Part shown: positions 35,790-47,924 of the stretch, piece by piece
Position numbering within the stretch: the first letter of the stretch is position 1
Layout of the letters: every line of letters starts with the position of its first letter
Assembly (NCBI GenBank): GCA_026874595.1
Contig: CM049318.1
Location: 14,585,241 to 14,649,240, forward strand
Reading direction: 5' to 3'
Length of the DNA stretch: 64,000 nt
From: Sipunculus nudus
Lineage: Eukaryota > Annelida > Sipuncula > Golfingiida > Sipunculidae
Position numbers and translations under genes: made by a program
The notes under the pieces: model-generated
Seen by the model: the letters and a program-made list of their open reading frames with translations, nothing else
Databases searched by the model: none
What the model was told of the DNA's origin: nothing

Positions 35790-38340
35790 TATTCCATCTG
35801 ACTGAAGTAATGGATTAAAATTTTATAAAATACAGATGAAATGGCTCATCTGAGGAGTAGTGTCTGAAGAGAGGTAAGTATATATACAGAATATCCACTC
35901 CTGAAATCAAAATTTCATGACCTTTGTAGGTCTGATACCTCAATGATTGTAGAAAACATATCTATAATATACAGTGGCCCCCCAACAAGGACTGCTATAT
36001 ATACCAGACATTCAGCCGATCTACTAGCTATACTGACAGTTATTCTCTATTTGTCAAGAAATTATCATGTCAAGTAAAATCCGTCTTAATTCATGTAAGT
36101 GAATAAAAGTTTATAAAATTGAGAGGAAATGAATCACCTCAATAGTGCAGTAAGAGTGATTGGTAAGTAAAACAACAGTTATCAATACTGATAAGAACAA
36201 TTCAAAGGGACTGTTTGGTGATGGACTGGAGGACAACTAACAGCGCCTGTGGTAAGCTCAGCTGCACTTTTCACTGTTAGTAAAGCAAAAACTTCAGATA
36301 CATAGAATGACAGTTGCATTTCATTAAGAAGGTATCAGAGACTGACAAGGTCCAATATTCAGACAGGCAGAGAGCTCGTTTGTTTCCAGGAGTTTGATTA
36401 AAAAAAAGAACTGAAATAACCATCCAGTCATTTGCCCTCACTTGCAATGTTTTCATAAAGACATGCAGTGGACAGTAATCATTTTCAACTGATGTCACAC
36501 TGACTCAGACCTGCCAGTGTATCATTATAAGTGTTGTTTAGATGGCAATAACAACCACTAAATGCTTACTTTTGCAATGCCAAGTGACGTGAGTACAAAC
36601 ACAACAGTGTTTTGGTAATCTAAGAATAGACACTGTTTAATCATGTTGCAAGAAGTGATGTGATTTTGGTTTAAATATTCCTAAATTATCATTGACACAC
36701 TTCCATCTCAGGACACCAATCAGATTGTTTACATGATGAAACTAGTGGTAAATGAATATGTATCTATGATGTCAGTCTGCAGAGTGAAACTTTCTGTACT
36801 GCACCTTTCAGGGACAGACGGACCATCTCTAGCTGGGTGTTGCAGGGCATCAGACGAGATCTCTTTGCTATTGAATAAAGACTTCCTATCAACATATTTC
36901 TCTTCAAATATTGTCAGCCATATGCATCACAATTCCCCATCCTTCTAACGTATGTAACATTATAGTGGATGAACCGGGATCCACTTTCAGCACATTAGAA
37001 CCAGAAAAGCTGACAATGCTGCCAGCTGGAGTGAAGAATGAAGTTCGAATCCCCCTCTCGCAGCAAGGGATGAGACTGACTGGTCTCTCAACTCACAACT
37101 TCACTGGAACTTCAAGCAAGGTTTGAAAGTTTTGCTGTCATCTTCGACCTCTATTGAACAGAAGATCAAATCTGTTGACAACAGGATCACTGCTTAATTG
37201 GCATCAGGAAGAATGTATGTCAACTCTGCTGCTAAATGTACAAAACTTTTGCTATGGACTCTCTCATAAACTTAAACTTGTTTGCTGTTTATCTTAGAAC
37301 TGTGTATGAGAAGATCACTGATATTTCAAGCAAAAGGATACTTTTGCATGGTATACTGCTTTAAAAGTTGCTCAAAATCAACAGAAGTAACTGTTCTGAA
37401 AAAAAAGTTCTGGGAAATCTCGACATGAGATCCTCAGTGTTCATGACCATACAGCCACAAAAAAAAATAACAATATCCCGGACTAGCCAGCATTGGGCCT
37501 ATGTCAACAAATACTACTGGCAGTATTGCTGACTGATTACTAAATCCTCACTCTGTATTGTCTGACAATAAGTTCCTTACAATGTTCCTGAAACTGTTCA
37601 AAGAAGACACCCTGTTCTAATGCTATCTTCTACATCACTTTCCATAGAAAGCAGCAAAGATTACAGAAGACCTAAAGACGACAAGATTTCCTGAGGTAAT
37701 GAAAAACAAACTACAGACTCTGCATTCAACTTGTCCAGTGTATATTTTGGGCATTTCTGAACATTTTGACTGGATATGTTATAAGACAAAAAACCTTAAT
37801 GTAAAGGGGCCTTCTGAGAATTAAAGACTTGGCTGTGTGAGGCACCATGGTTAACTCATGTAGAACTAAGAGGGTAAATGAATATTACATACTGATGCGT
37901 GTTTTGTAGGGTAAGGTAACTTATTCGAAGAATTTGCACATATTGGTGTTAAAGTGGCCATTTTACAAAATGGGTAGAGTTTTTCCCATTGACATAGCAA
38001 CTGAGAAGGAGATCCCTACTCTTCTTGTTAAAGCAAACTCAAACATTTTGGGACCAGTTATGAAGGCTATTATAAATATCTCTCTACAACGTACAAGCTA
38101 AGTTTACTTTTATGTTGTAAGATGTAAGACAAAAAGACCCTAATGAGAAGAGGCCTTCTAAGAATTAAAGACTTGGCTGTGTGAGGCACCGTGCTTTGCT
38201 TGTGTAAAACTTAAGAGGGTAAATCTAAATTACATACTAATGCAACTCATTCAAAGCATTTGCACATACTGGTGTTAAAGGCCATTTTACAAATGGGTTG
38301 TTTTCCCCATTAACAGGGCAATAGGGAAGGAGACCATTAA
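35790..38340 (+). repeat. Relic ~5-kb repeat, copy 4
   Basis: It starts inside a ~300-bp unit (match to 26,215), jumps at 36,280 past the zinc knuckle to the segment after the protease remnant, and continues in parallel with 27,700-28,800. It retains about 400 bp (36,670-37,070) missing from copy 2. That part holds an open frame with STLEPEKLTMLPAGVKNEV and LSQQGMRLTGLSTHNFTG (36,950-37,120), unrecognised. The PEVM remnant (37,490-37,740) and two RT-fragment units follow. Confidence 0.6.
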
Positions 38341-38878
38341 TTTTTCTTCTTGATAAAAAGAAATCAAACATTTTGGGACCAGCACTGAAGGCAATTATAA
38401 ATACTTCTTTACAACAAGGTATGTGTACTTGTAGTTTAAAATCAGCCATAGTCAGACCTTTCCACAAGAAGGCAGTATTGCCACTGTTAAAAAAGAATTA
38501 CAGACCAGTCTCAAACTTGCCGTTTCTTAGAAAATCAAATTGTAAGCTACACTACTTAAAATGCTTATATTGATGAAAATCAAGCTGCTTATAGAGTAGG
38601 TAATTCAACAGAAACAGCCCTGATAAAAGTCAACGGACATTTGGGAAGCATTAAATAAACAGGAAATTATGTGTTATATTTTAAGACTTGAGTGCTACTT
38701 TTGAAACTGTTAGTCATCATTTGTTATAAAATAGACTTGACTGTACATAGGAAATTACAGGAAATGTCCTATCCTCACTGAAATGTAACTTGACAGACAG
38801 ATCAGTCAGTAGCAGTTGGAGATGCTACATCAGAATGTGGGAAAATTAAAAAGTGGTGTGACTCAAAGTTCAATTAAT
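38341..38878 (+). pseudogene. CR1/Jockey-type LINE reverse transcriptase fragment
   Basis: In order and with stops: LKSAIVRPFHKKAVLP, KKNYRPVSNLPFL (~38,490-38,535), NQAAYRVGNSTETALIKV (~38,577-38,630), DLSATFETVSHHLL (motif A with Asp at the start and Glu in place of the second Asp) and KSGVTQSSI (~38,850-38,875, the GVPQGSvLGP block). The homology ends where a minus-strand Helentron/pearl-like fragment begins. Inactive. Confidence 0.7.
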
Positions 38879-38879
38879 G

Positions 38880-39030
38880 TATATGCTCACATATTACACT
38901 ATATTCCTTTATAATAGTCAAACATGTCCATGATACCCATCAGCTTTATTGATTCAATATAGTACCACAATGATGATACATTTATATTCTATCACGATCA
39001 GCTGACCACCACGACTCAAGGGTCCCTTAT
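38880..39030 (-). mobile_element. 5'-end fragment of a Helentron/pearl-like element, minus strand
   Basis: On the minus strand it reads AATAAGGGACCCTTGAGTC, then GGTCAGCTGATCGTGAT and a stretch matching 19,690-19,800 (TATTATAAAGGAATRTARTG). Only the first ~150 bp are present. It abuts the broken LINE reverse transcriptase. Confidence 0.6.
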
Positions 39031-39391
39031 TCTCTGTGTATCAGTTAGGTAAGTTCTACATTATATTTTTTTTCCTGATTGCCATTTCTCTCACCAGTAT
39101 TGGTCAATTATTTTTTTTGCAAAAATCATAGGTCAATCTGGTTAGTTGGGTTAAAACTTAAACAACTATGTTGTAAGAAAATCTATTTGATGGGAATAGT
39201 TTTTAATCAGGGTTTGTTTCAATATTTTTAAACTGCAGAGTCCTCAACTTAATAATTAATTTATCTTTATTTTGTTATATAGCAATATAATTCCCTGTAT
39301 TCGGTGTTTCCCATTGTATTTATAATTAAAAGGAAGTTCGGTGATATATAGTTCTGTTTTACTGAAAGGCCCTGGCCTTTATATGTTCAAA
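39031..39391. other. AT-rich spacer upstream of the tnp2-like gene
   Basis: No gene or repeat. It could contain the promoter of the downstream transposase gene, but no TATA box at a convincing distance was seen. Confidence 0.35.
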
Positions 39392-41441
39392 ATGAGTACT
39401 AGTAAGAGGAAAAGGTGCCCTGGAAAGTGAGTTTGGTCAAGCAGGAGAAGAGTAAATGAGTTACCCAGCATTTAAAAGATATCAATATATATATATTTCT
39501 AACAGTAACAGACAAGACAAAACCCTGAGGTACATATTTCATCTCATCAGTTGAGGTTTATTCAAACAGAAGAACAAGATAATGGTGATAATTTTGCAGG
39601 TCAAACATACGATGTAATAGATTATGCTAATGAAGATCAGTGTCACCCCCCAACAGTGATGTTGAACCTGAGCAAGTTTCTGGTGCATCCTTGCAGCATG
39701 AAGGGTTTTATGACAGTGATCAAAGTAATGTTCAATTTTCTCACTGTGTTGATTCAGATGATGATTTTCGCGAAAATATTGGTGAGGAACTGGCATACTC
39801 GGCAACAAATTACAAAACTGCTCTCACAGCTTTAACAGCTTTCTTGATTTTATTAAGAAAAAATCATCCTAATTTGCCAAGGGATCCAAGAACGTTGTTG
39901 AAAACAAACACAAAATATGTGATTAAAGATGTAAGGAAAGGTTTTTATTTTCATTTTGTATTACTAAATGTATAGAGCTATTTCTGTCTCAAGGTAAAGT
40001 TCTTCAAAAGTGAAATAGCATTTGGCTTCAGGTTGATTGCCACTTTTCAAAAGTTCAAGTGTTCAATTTTGGCCCATTCTTGGTATGGTTAATAACATAA
40101 CATTTAAACATCCATTGGTCATTGGCTTATTTTGTGGAAATCAAAAACTATAAGCTTTATGGAAAATCTAAAAGATTTTGTGCAGGAAATGAAAGTTTTG
40201 CAAACTGAAGGAATATACCATTGTGGACAGCATTTCTTTATTAAAATATCAAATATTATTTGTGATGCACCAGCTCGTTCTTTTGTTAAATGTTGTAAGC
40301 CACACAATGCTTACTTTGGCTGTGAGAAGGGAAAGCAGGAGGGTGTTTGGGTGAATAAAATGACATTTCCTGAAGTAGATGCTCAGCTTCGAACAGATAC
40401 TGAGTTTAAAGAAGGTGTAAATGAGGACCATCAGACAGGAATAAGTCCATTGTGTGAATTAAACCTTGGCCTAGTGTCCCATCGCTGTTGGAGTACATGC
40501 ATCTTGTGTGCTTAGGTGTAACTAGACTTCTGTTAAAACTATGGATTAGAGGCCCCCTAAACATCAGTTTCTCTGGTAGAACAGTTTTGTCCATTTCTGA
40601 TAAACTGCTATCACTTCATGGTTACATTCCTAAAGAATTAGCCAGGAAGCCAAGATCACTGAAAGAGCTTGACAGATGGAAAGCTACTGAATACAGGCAG
40701 TTTCTTTTGTATACTAATCCTGTGGTTCTATGGGTAACCTACGTGAGGCACTATACAGACATTTTCTTCTATTATCAGTTAGTATATATTTGCTGGCCAG
40801 TCCAGTCCATTATGAACATTACTTGAATTATGCAAACAAACTTTTAGTGCAGTTCGTAAAGGGATGCAAGAAAATTTATGGAAGAGATTTAGCAGTGTAT
40901 AACATACATAGCTTGGTTCATTTAGCGCAGGATGTTAAATTACATGGGCCATTAGATGGATTTTCTGCTTTTCCACTTGAATCCTTTTTAGGCAAATTGA
41001 AAAAAAATTGTAAGGAAACCAGAGTTTCCCTAGCAACAAGTAATTCATAGTTCTGAAAAGTAAGTTTTTCTGATTTGTTGCAAGAAATTAAAGATTACCA
41101 AACACCACTTCTCAAGAAACAACATTATGGAGGTGCTGAACCTTTAGGTTATCACCTATGTAATCAGTTTGCAGAAGTCCATTTGAAAAATTGTGATTTT
41201 TTTTTTAAAAGGAAATATTCTATGCCATTCCAAGACAATATATTTAATATTTGAGCCTGTAACTCTTCAATTTAATATTTTTTACTTTCCCATTGGAGTC
41301 CTCATCAATTGGTATTTATGAAGTCAAGGGATTTAATGGTGTAGAACATGCAATAAATCTGAATTATGTTGAACGTAAATATACTTTATTGCCCCAGATT
41401 AATGACAGCTTTGTTGCTATTCCACTCACTCATACCAATTA
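39392..41441 (+). pseudogene. tnp2-like (CACTA/EnSpm-related) transposase, frameshifted
   Basis: A possible first exon (ATG 39,392; MSTSKRKRCPG) ends at a GTGAGT donor. The body then reads NLPRDPRTLLKTNTKYVI (~39,870-39,925), WPILGMVNNITFKHP (~40,073-40,117), CDAPARSFVKCCKPHNAYFG and QEGVWVNKMTFPE (40,264-40,377, a Cys-rich knuckle with one Cys replaced by Gly). LLEYMHLVCLGVTRLLLKLW (~40,480-40,545), RKPRSLKELDRWKATEYRQF (~40,648-40,708) and NIHSLVHLAQDVKLHGPLDG FSAFPLESFLGKLK (~40,901-41,003) follow. This order is characteristic of a large animal family of tnp2-like transposase-derived proteins. At least three frameshifts (near 40,145, 40,470 and 40,730) and a stop at 41,048 break it. The frame after that stop (LLQEIKDYQTPLLKKQHYGG, and a last piece ending at 41,441) fits the C-terminal tail. 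Confidence 0.65.
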
Positions 41442-41803
41442 AGTTTTGTATCATTATTAGATTATGTGGTTAAGTTTTATTATGAACTGGAATATTTTTA
41501 GTGAAACTTTAGCAGTAAGATCTAGCTTTTCCAATTCCAGACAAAAGATTTACCCACAACTGTTTTATGGTATTAAAATATGTTTCTTAATAAGAAAAGG
41601 GAACACATTATAAATGCCAGTGGATTTAAAAGTTCAAGTCTTCTTTTCATTTGGATCAACTTTTAGTTTCTTCAATATGGGGATTTACAGCATAGTACTG
41701 TTTGTGGATGAGCTGTCAGTGGAGATGATTCCCTCATCATGATTGATAGATTCCACCCATGCCATGTGGCCACTCATGAAGTGATCCAAACTGATGCCAG
41801 CAG

Positions 41804-42606
41804 CAGGGTTGGGGCCAGGTGCTTGTACCTGTACCTGTACCTGAACCTAGGTACACATTTCAGAGTATCTGTACCTGTACCTGCCAGTAATGAGTAGGAA
41901 GTACCTTGTACCTGTACCAGGAACTAAAGTACCTGTACCTGGTACAAGGTACTTGAGGTACATTTTCATATTTTCAGGGTTTTTTTTAAGTTATTTTTCT
42001 CTTTAGTATTAAATTACCTCTAGTGTAAAATAATCAGCAAGCCATCAGTGTGATAAACTGCTCATGAATTGAATTGTTATCACACCTCCAGAATGATCAC
42101 ATGTGTGAAATCAGCTGTAACCACTAATTGAGCGAATTGTTTGATTATACTGTACTTGGTGCACTTAATGAACATTTAGTACACAAATATCATGTTTGTG
42201 AAATATGGTGTCATACAGTTAATATACTTTCTTACTGTACTTGGTGTACTTAATGGACTTTTAATGCACTTGCATATCAAGTTTGTGAACATATGGTACC
42301 ATACAGTTAATAAGTTCTATTAAAATATACTTCAGCAAATGACATCAGTATTATCTGATAGAAAAAAAAGGCATGTTAACTTGCATAAACGTGAATTTAT
42401 GCTGTAAAAACGTCTTTGAAGTGATCCTCAAATAAATGTACCTGTACCTAGGTATTTTCTAAAGTACCTGTACCTGTACAATTCACAAGTACCTTTACCT
42501 AGGTACTTTCACTTGTACCTGGCCCTGTACCTAGGTACTCTGTGAAAATCAAGTACCTGTACCTGTACAATTCACAAGTAACTGTACCTGGGTACTTTCA
42601 CTTTTT
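41804..42606. mobile_element. Possible non-autonomous hAT-like element with GTACCTG subterminal arrays
   Basis: It begins CAGGGTTGGGGCCAGGTGC, which resembles hAT terminal repeats (CAGGGnTGGGC). Dense direct and inverted copies of GTACCTG/AGGTAC fill 41,820-41,960 and 42,436-42,600, flanking ~480 bp of ordinary sequence. Clusters of short subterminal repeats are transposase binding sites in hAT elements. A matching right-hand terminal repeat was not found, so the element is damaged or the assignment is wrong; a plain minisatellite is the alternative. Confidence 0.4.
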
Positions 42607-42876
42607 TAATCCATGATTTAATAAAATGTAGCTCTGAATGGTAAGAACCAACTGGTATGATAGCTGTCAATTTAAAGAATACAGACACAGGTTCCTATAT
42701 GTGAATTTCATAATGCCAGCAAATAATGGATGTACAGATGATTTTTACATATACCCAGTATACTAATATTTCAGGTTTTTTTAAGCATGCCATTATAACC
42801 CTGCCAGTGATTCAATAATTCTGTCTTGTTTTTAATAGATTTGCCATTGCTTAGTTCTTTGTTCAATATTCTTCAG

Positions 42877-45800
42877 ATGACTACATGATAGCAAGATCTA
42901 AACTTCCAAATGCAAGTGAGAAGTTAGATATACAGTCTAATGCTCAGGAGGAAGAGAGGCCTCACAAGAGAAAAAAGTACAGTACAGTAAAATATACAAT
43001 CTAATTGCAGTAAAGTGTGCAAAATTAAGAATACATATTCATAGTTTTTTTGTGTTTCAAATAATAATTTCATAAAATTAATTTCTATCAAAATATAATG
43101 TAAATATTTATTTTACAACATTTTAATTAACAAAATTTCATATATTTCAGTGCATACAAAATCGCACATATATAACCTGTTATTTACAGGATGCGAAAGC
43201 ACTGATGAAGACCAAGGAACTCCAAAGGATCTCAACGCAAAAAAAGTTAGGTCACCCCCAAAGAAACAGACTGCAAGGAAGGCTGTCACATTTAGTCTGG
43301 CACTGCCCCAACCACCTCAGGCAGGCATTGGATATGCCAGTCACCAGAGAAACCTGTAAGCTGGAAAGTGATGTGCTAAGTACACAACACAAGCACTCAA
43401 ACATCTATATATCATAAACACTGTTGTTTCTTCCTTCCAGTTGGGTCTTAAGGTACCTGTCCCAAAGATTTATTCCCTAAGTGAAAACTCGGTGACCTAA
43501 ATGTTTATTCACTCTTCCCCACTTACGGTAGTCAAGATATATAATACAAGGTTTATATCCATAGTCAAATTCAGGAAACAGGTGCCTCAGGTCAAGACTC
43601 ATGATCAGATCCGAACTTGGTTCACAGCATTGAATATAATTACTTTAATTTTCCCACCACTAACTTCATGCTTGCGTAAAATGTTCATGTACAAGGCTTT
43701 TAATGACAATCTGTTCCCTTTTAATTGTGTCTTCTTGAGCTTCTTATTATTTTGTCATTTAATTATTATAAAAAAAATTAATGTAGGGTAAAAATAATAT
43801 AATTATCATATGTTAATCCATTGCTTTTCCTTGCTACTATTAAATTGCAAGCAACCTGTGTTTGCAAATAGAATATTTATATACAAGTTTAGCAACTGCA
43901 TATATGAGGCCCCATTATTCTTGCAGGATACTTCAGTCTACATGTGTTTGACATGTATGTTACTTATTTTTTTTAGATGCTGAAGCAGGACACTGCATTG
44001 ATGCCAGTAGTCCACAACTAGTGACCCCAGTAAAATACAGACTGGCTACACCAACAGTTCCAGATATGCAGAAATGTCCTTCAGGTGAGATATGAAAATA
44101 TTAATATTTGTTAACAGTTCTTTGGTTTCTTCAGCATGAATCCAGCAGAAGCACAAAACATTTTCATTGGATATTGTCCTGTGGTTGCTTTACAGTTAAC
44201 ACTAAAAAACTAGATCAGCCTGAGTTATTGAATGATAATACCAATAACACATATTATTAAATGTTTATTCTTTTTTTTCAGTATTCCTCAGAGCAACACA
44301 AGACAGCCCAAGTAGTCCTACTCCTTGGTCCACACCTTCAACAACTGGACAAGTCCAAAAGCATACTTGTTGTGAAGGTTAATTAGTTGAAAGAAGGGGT
44401 TTGAAAACAAAATATTGTGAGTATAACAATATAACATCTCTTAATTCCTATAAGAACCTGTTTGTTACAGTCTTAAGTTGCAGTATTGCTTAAAAAGTGT
44501 CCCAAGGGTCATGACACTCAGCTGTCAGCACCTCTGTCTGATCAAAGCTCATTACTTGATGGTTCAAAGCAAAATTTATGAGTTAAAGCATTAAAACATA
44601 ATTGCCAAAAATATCCCCAGAAATAACTATACTCCTAGCTCTATCAAGCTTTTCTTCATTCATCCTTCTTAAAATGCAAATCAATTGATTGCTGCATACA
44701 GTTAGCTTGCACTTTTAACTTGCACCTGTAAACAGTTATATTAAACATGCATGATTTCAAGAAATCTCTTTTTGAGTGATATTGCTAATTTTTTTTTTAA
44801 GAGGGAGTGATATTTCAGTAAATTACACAAATGCTGCAGTTGATATTTTAACTCATTCTGCGTGCTACTGGATAAATCTTAAGGTTGAATATACTTTTCC
44901 TATATGTTACTGATAATAAGATGGACATGCTTGATAATTTAAAGGATATCTTACCTTACTTTTCAGCTGTACAGAAGATGCAAACGCTGATACAGCAGCT
45001 AAAAGAAAAGGTGGAACACAACACGATAGTGTGTCACACACTATCAACAGGGGCAGCTTAAAAAAATCCTGCTGATCTGCCAGTCGTTAGGACACCTTAG
45101 TGGCCAGAGGGTGAACCAACCCTGTCAGTTAAAAATCTATAGGAGCTGCAGGGACTGAGTGAAATGTGTGAAGGCAATGACAAGACAGCAGATATATGCA
45201 AGTTAAAGAAAATTTTAATTTCTATTTACCCAGCCTCATAGATCAATTCATTTAGCACTGGAAAGTTAATAAATTTTTCAAGGTATGTGGTGCTGCCAGT
45301 ATTCATGAGAAATTTTGCAACTGTCAATTTGAACTTATTTAGCCATGCAGGATCTCCCAGCCAGTCTAGCGTTTACACGTCAGGTGTAATTCAATCGGGT
45401 AATGGCACATACAGTTACCATGATATCACCTATACTGTACTTGTATCCACCATCAGTAGAATCATACCGCCATGTTACATTAAAATATATTAATTTAAAA
45501 CATTGAGCACTCATGTTTGCTATAGTTAAAGTAATCTATAACCATTAATTATTAGAAATCATGACAAGAGCTACATTTTTCATATCCTGTAATTTCCAGT
45601 CTGTCTTTGTCACTTCATATAATTAACATGTAGTTTTAAGAAAACCCTACCACTGTCATACCATTAATAACAACACTAAGTGTGACCTTAAAAGGACCAT
45701 GCACACCTTGTATTCTGGATTTATTCATGTGGCAAAAGCAACCTCTTTCTAGTTCTGGTTCTAGATATTCTATTACCTGTCTAAGATTTTCGGACTTTGT

Positions 45801-46631
45801 ATTTAAGTACTTTTGATTTAGTTACTCAAATCGGTTGTGAGCATAAAATTATATATATATAATACTGTATATTATTATAATATATATTTATATAATATAA
45901 TATGTTATCAAAACCTGTAACATTTGCAGTTATGTAATTGGTTTAATCTACAGGTCTACCATCTGTCAAAAGTTGGTGGAACCAACATCAGTGAAGTAGT
46001 GAGGGGGGTGCTCAGGTCATTGATGGCAAATGCTGTGGCCAAAGGACTCAACTGGGAGGGCAGATGCCGGAATCTTGCCGACAATACGTCAAGAAAATCA
46101 GGCATCATTATCCTCCCTGGTATTGTGTCTTTGATCCAACATGAGTATATTTGTATGGACATCAATACCCACCAAAGTTAACAATGGAATTCATTTCAGG
46201 CTGTCACTTTAATTTATGCTGACTTTTTTCTAAAATAGAAATTTGAAATGGTGAATATCATGATATTTTACATGTTCATGGGTATCCAGATATAAATAAC
46301 ATTTTTTAGGGCAACAGTTAAATATACTACTGGGAGAGTCTTAATATTTGTCACCATATTTAGTTTAAATGTGGTTATGTATGCAGATGTTCACATCCTA
46401 ACAGTCACAGCAATATAAACATGAAAATGTAACCTTCTAAATATTAACTAATGGACAGGGTTTTTCCTGTGTGTTCCAGGTTCTGTGAGAGAGAATCCTC
46501 TGTTTTAAGAGGCCACGGACTACCAAGTCAAAAACACTGTACAAAGCTGGCTGTGGTTTGCTGGCGACCATGATGGAGGAAAGAAAATCAGAACAGAAAA
46601 TAAACTTGAAAAGGAGGCACAGCTGGAGTGA
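42877..46631 (+). pseudogene. DUF4806-type multi-exon gene, decayed
   Basis: Exon-like pieces with splice signals: 42,877-42,986 (DYMIARSKLPNASEKLDIQS, then HKRKKYST); 43,190-43,355 (STDEDQGTPKDL...); 43,977-44,084; 44,282-44,377; 44,968-45,057 and beyond (MQTLIQQLKEKVEH, coiled-coil-like); 45,954-46,110 (SKVGGTNISEVVRGVLRSLM ANAVAKGLNWEGR); 46,480-46,631 (VQSWLWFAGDHDGGKKIR). The third, fourth and fifth pieces splice in frame with matching phases. The last two match the DUF4806 domain, a family of unknown biochemical role common in invertebrate genomes and often repeated. Stops at 45,058 and 46,507, and unresolved phases at the first joins, indicate decay or missed exons. Confidence 0.45.
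44493..44540 (+). mobile_element. Terminal fragment resembling the Helentron/pearl-like 5' end
   Basis: AAAAAGTGTCCCAAGGGTCATGACACTCAGCTGTC resembles the family's 5' end with several changes. It lies in an intron of the DUF4806-type gene. Only the terminal ~45 bp are recognisable. Confidence 0.4.
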
Positions 46632-46689
46632 TTACTTATTGCTTCATAAGTATTGCATAATGCACTTGTTTAAGAAATCTTGAAATATA

Positions 46690-46935
46690 TTTACTCACTT
46701 AACACAAGAACTGCTGAGGCCAGAAACTTTTTTTTCAGGGATATAACTTTGTTGAATGAAGATTCAATTGTATACCCAAAATAAGATTATAATTTTTCAA
46801 ATCTGGTGGCAGATATGGCACATTTTTACACTGTACGTGCTGTTTATTTGATTTTCACACCATGTATACATAAGGATGTAATTATTTAAAATATGAAATT
46901 TCAAGGAATTTATTGAAAAGAGTAGCTTTTATTCA
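46690..46935 (-). mobile_element. Core fragment of a Helentron/pearl-like element, minus strand
   Basis: On the minus strand it matches the family core (ATCCTTATGTATACATGGTG, then AATTTGAATCTTCATTCAAC...). Both termini are missing. It lies just downstream of the last DUF4806 exon. Confidence 0.55.
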
Positions 46936-47399
46936 AGTTTTTAATCACCAGGTTAATTATTATTTACATCAGTCCAGCCTAACAGTGATGTGTAGAAGGT
47001 GATGTTATGTAATCACTCTCCACTCCAGCCAGGTTATCATAGCTACACTTCAACTTGGTCTACCTTAGCTTGGTTTCCCTTGTTTACTTTAGATTAGTGC
47101 AGTTATAATTACATGTAAGACAACCTGTCATTACCTTGCATGTTTTGTCTATTTTCATGATTGTAATTACCACATTTTGTGAATAAACAGAATTATTCAG
47201 TGTCATGAATAATATATTTGAACTGTTTATTCACAAAAAACTGAGGAATTCATGGGTGAACACTAAATGTTAATTTTCTTTAGAATTTGAAAGGGACATA
47301 AATCTAACTGAGAACATGCAATGTCAATTATCATGAGTGAATGAACACCAAACACTTTTTATTAAATAAATGAGCTGGGCATTGTATATGAATTCTATT
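46936..47399. other. Spacer, no gene seen
   Basis: AT-rich sequence without recognisable features. Confidence 0.4.
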
Positions 47400-47665
47400 A
47401 TCCTTGGTCAAACATAATTATTATTCATCTGAATTGGCACAAGATTGGTCCTACATATATGTAATATTATATTACATTGGCCCAACATTTGTCGTATGTA
47501 TATATATATAGTATGGTCCTACGTTGTCCCTACATTGTTGCCAAGGTTGGCCCATGGTATATCCAACATACGCCCAAAGAGCAACAACATAACATAACTC
47601 ACCAACCTTGGTCCTTACGTAACACGCCAACGTTGCCCAACATTAGCCCAACCAACCACTGCTAG
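47400..47665. mobile_element. Possible MITE-like repeat
   Basis: It contains repeated TTGGCCCAAC/GTTGCC-type words (47,478, 47,537, 47,631) and ends in ACTGCTAGCTGGGA. It looks like a small inverted-repeat element with internal iterations, but a matching left terminus was not found. Confidence 0.3.
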
Positions 47666-47924
47666 CTGGGATACCAGGCAATGCAGCAACCTGGAGAAAA
47701 TTCAACGATTGAAGAACTCTTAGAACATGCTCAAGCTGCTAAGCACACTGCTAAACCACACAGCCAAACTGACTTAATAGCTACCATTAAGTCACTGGAA
47801 GAAAGAATTGCTGCACTAGCTGTCCACAGCATCAATTGACGTTTGTAGAGTGGCAGTTGAGAAGAGCCCTGCATCACAAGCATCTTACCAACAAAACATC
47901 CCAGCAGGGGCCTTAAATAAAAAA
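47666..47924 (+). pseudogene. Gag-like relic, left part
   Basis: A frame reads AMQQPGENSTIEELLEHAQA, then TDLIATIKSLEERIAALAVH (coiled-coil-like, as in the C-terminal part of many retroelement gag proteins), then a stop. In a shifted frame it gives ASYQQNIPAGALN up to the insertion point. The likely continuation is at 51,998 onward. Confidence 0.4.
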
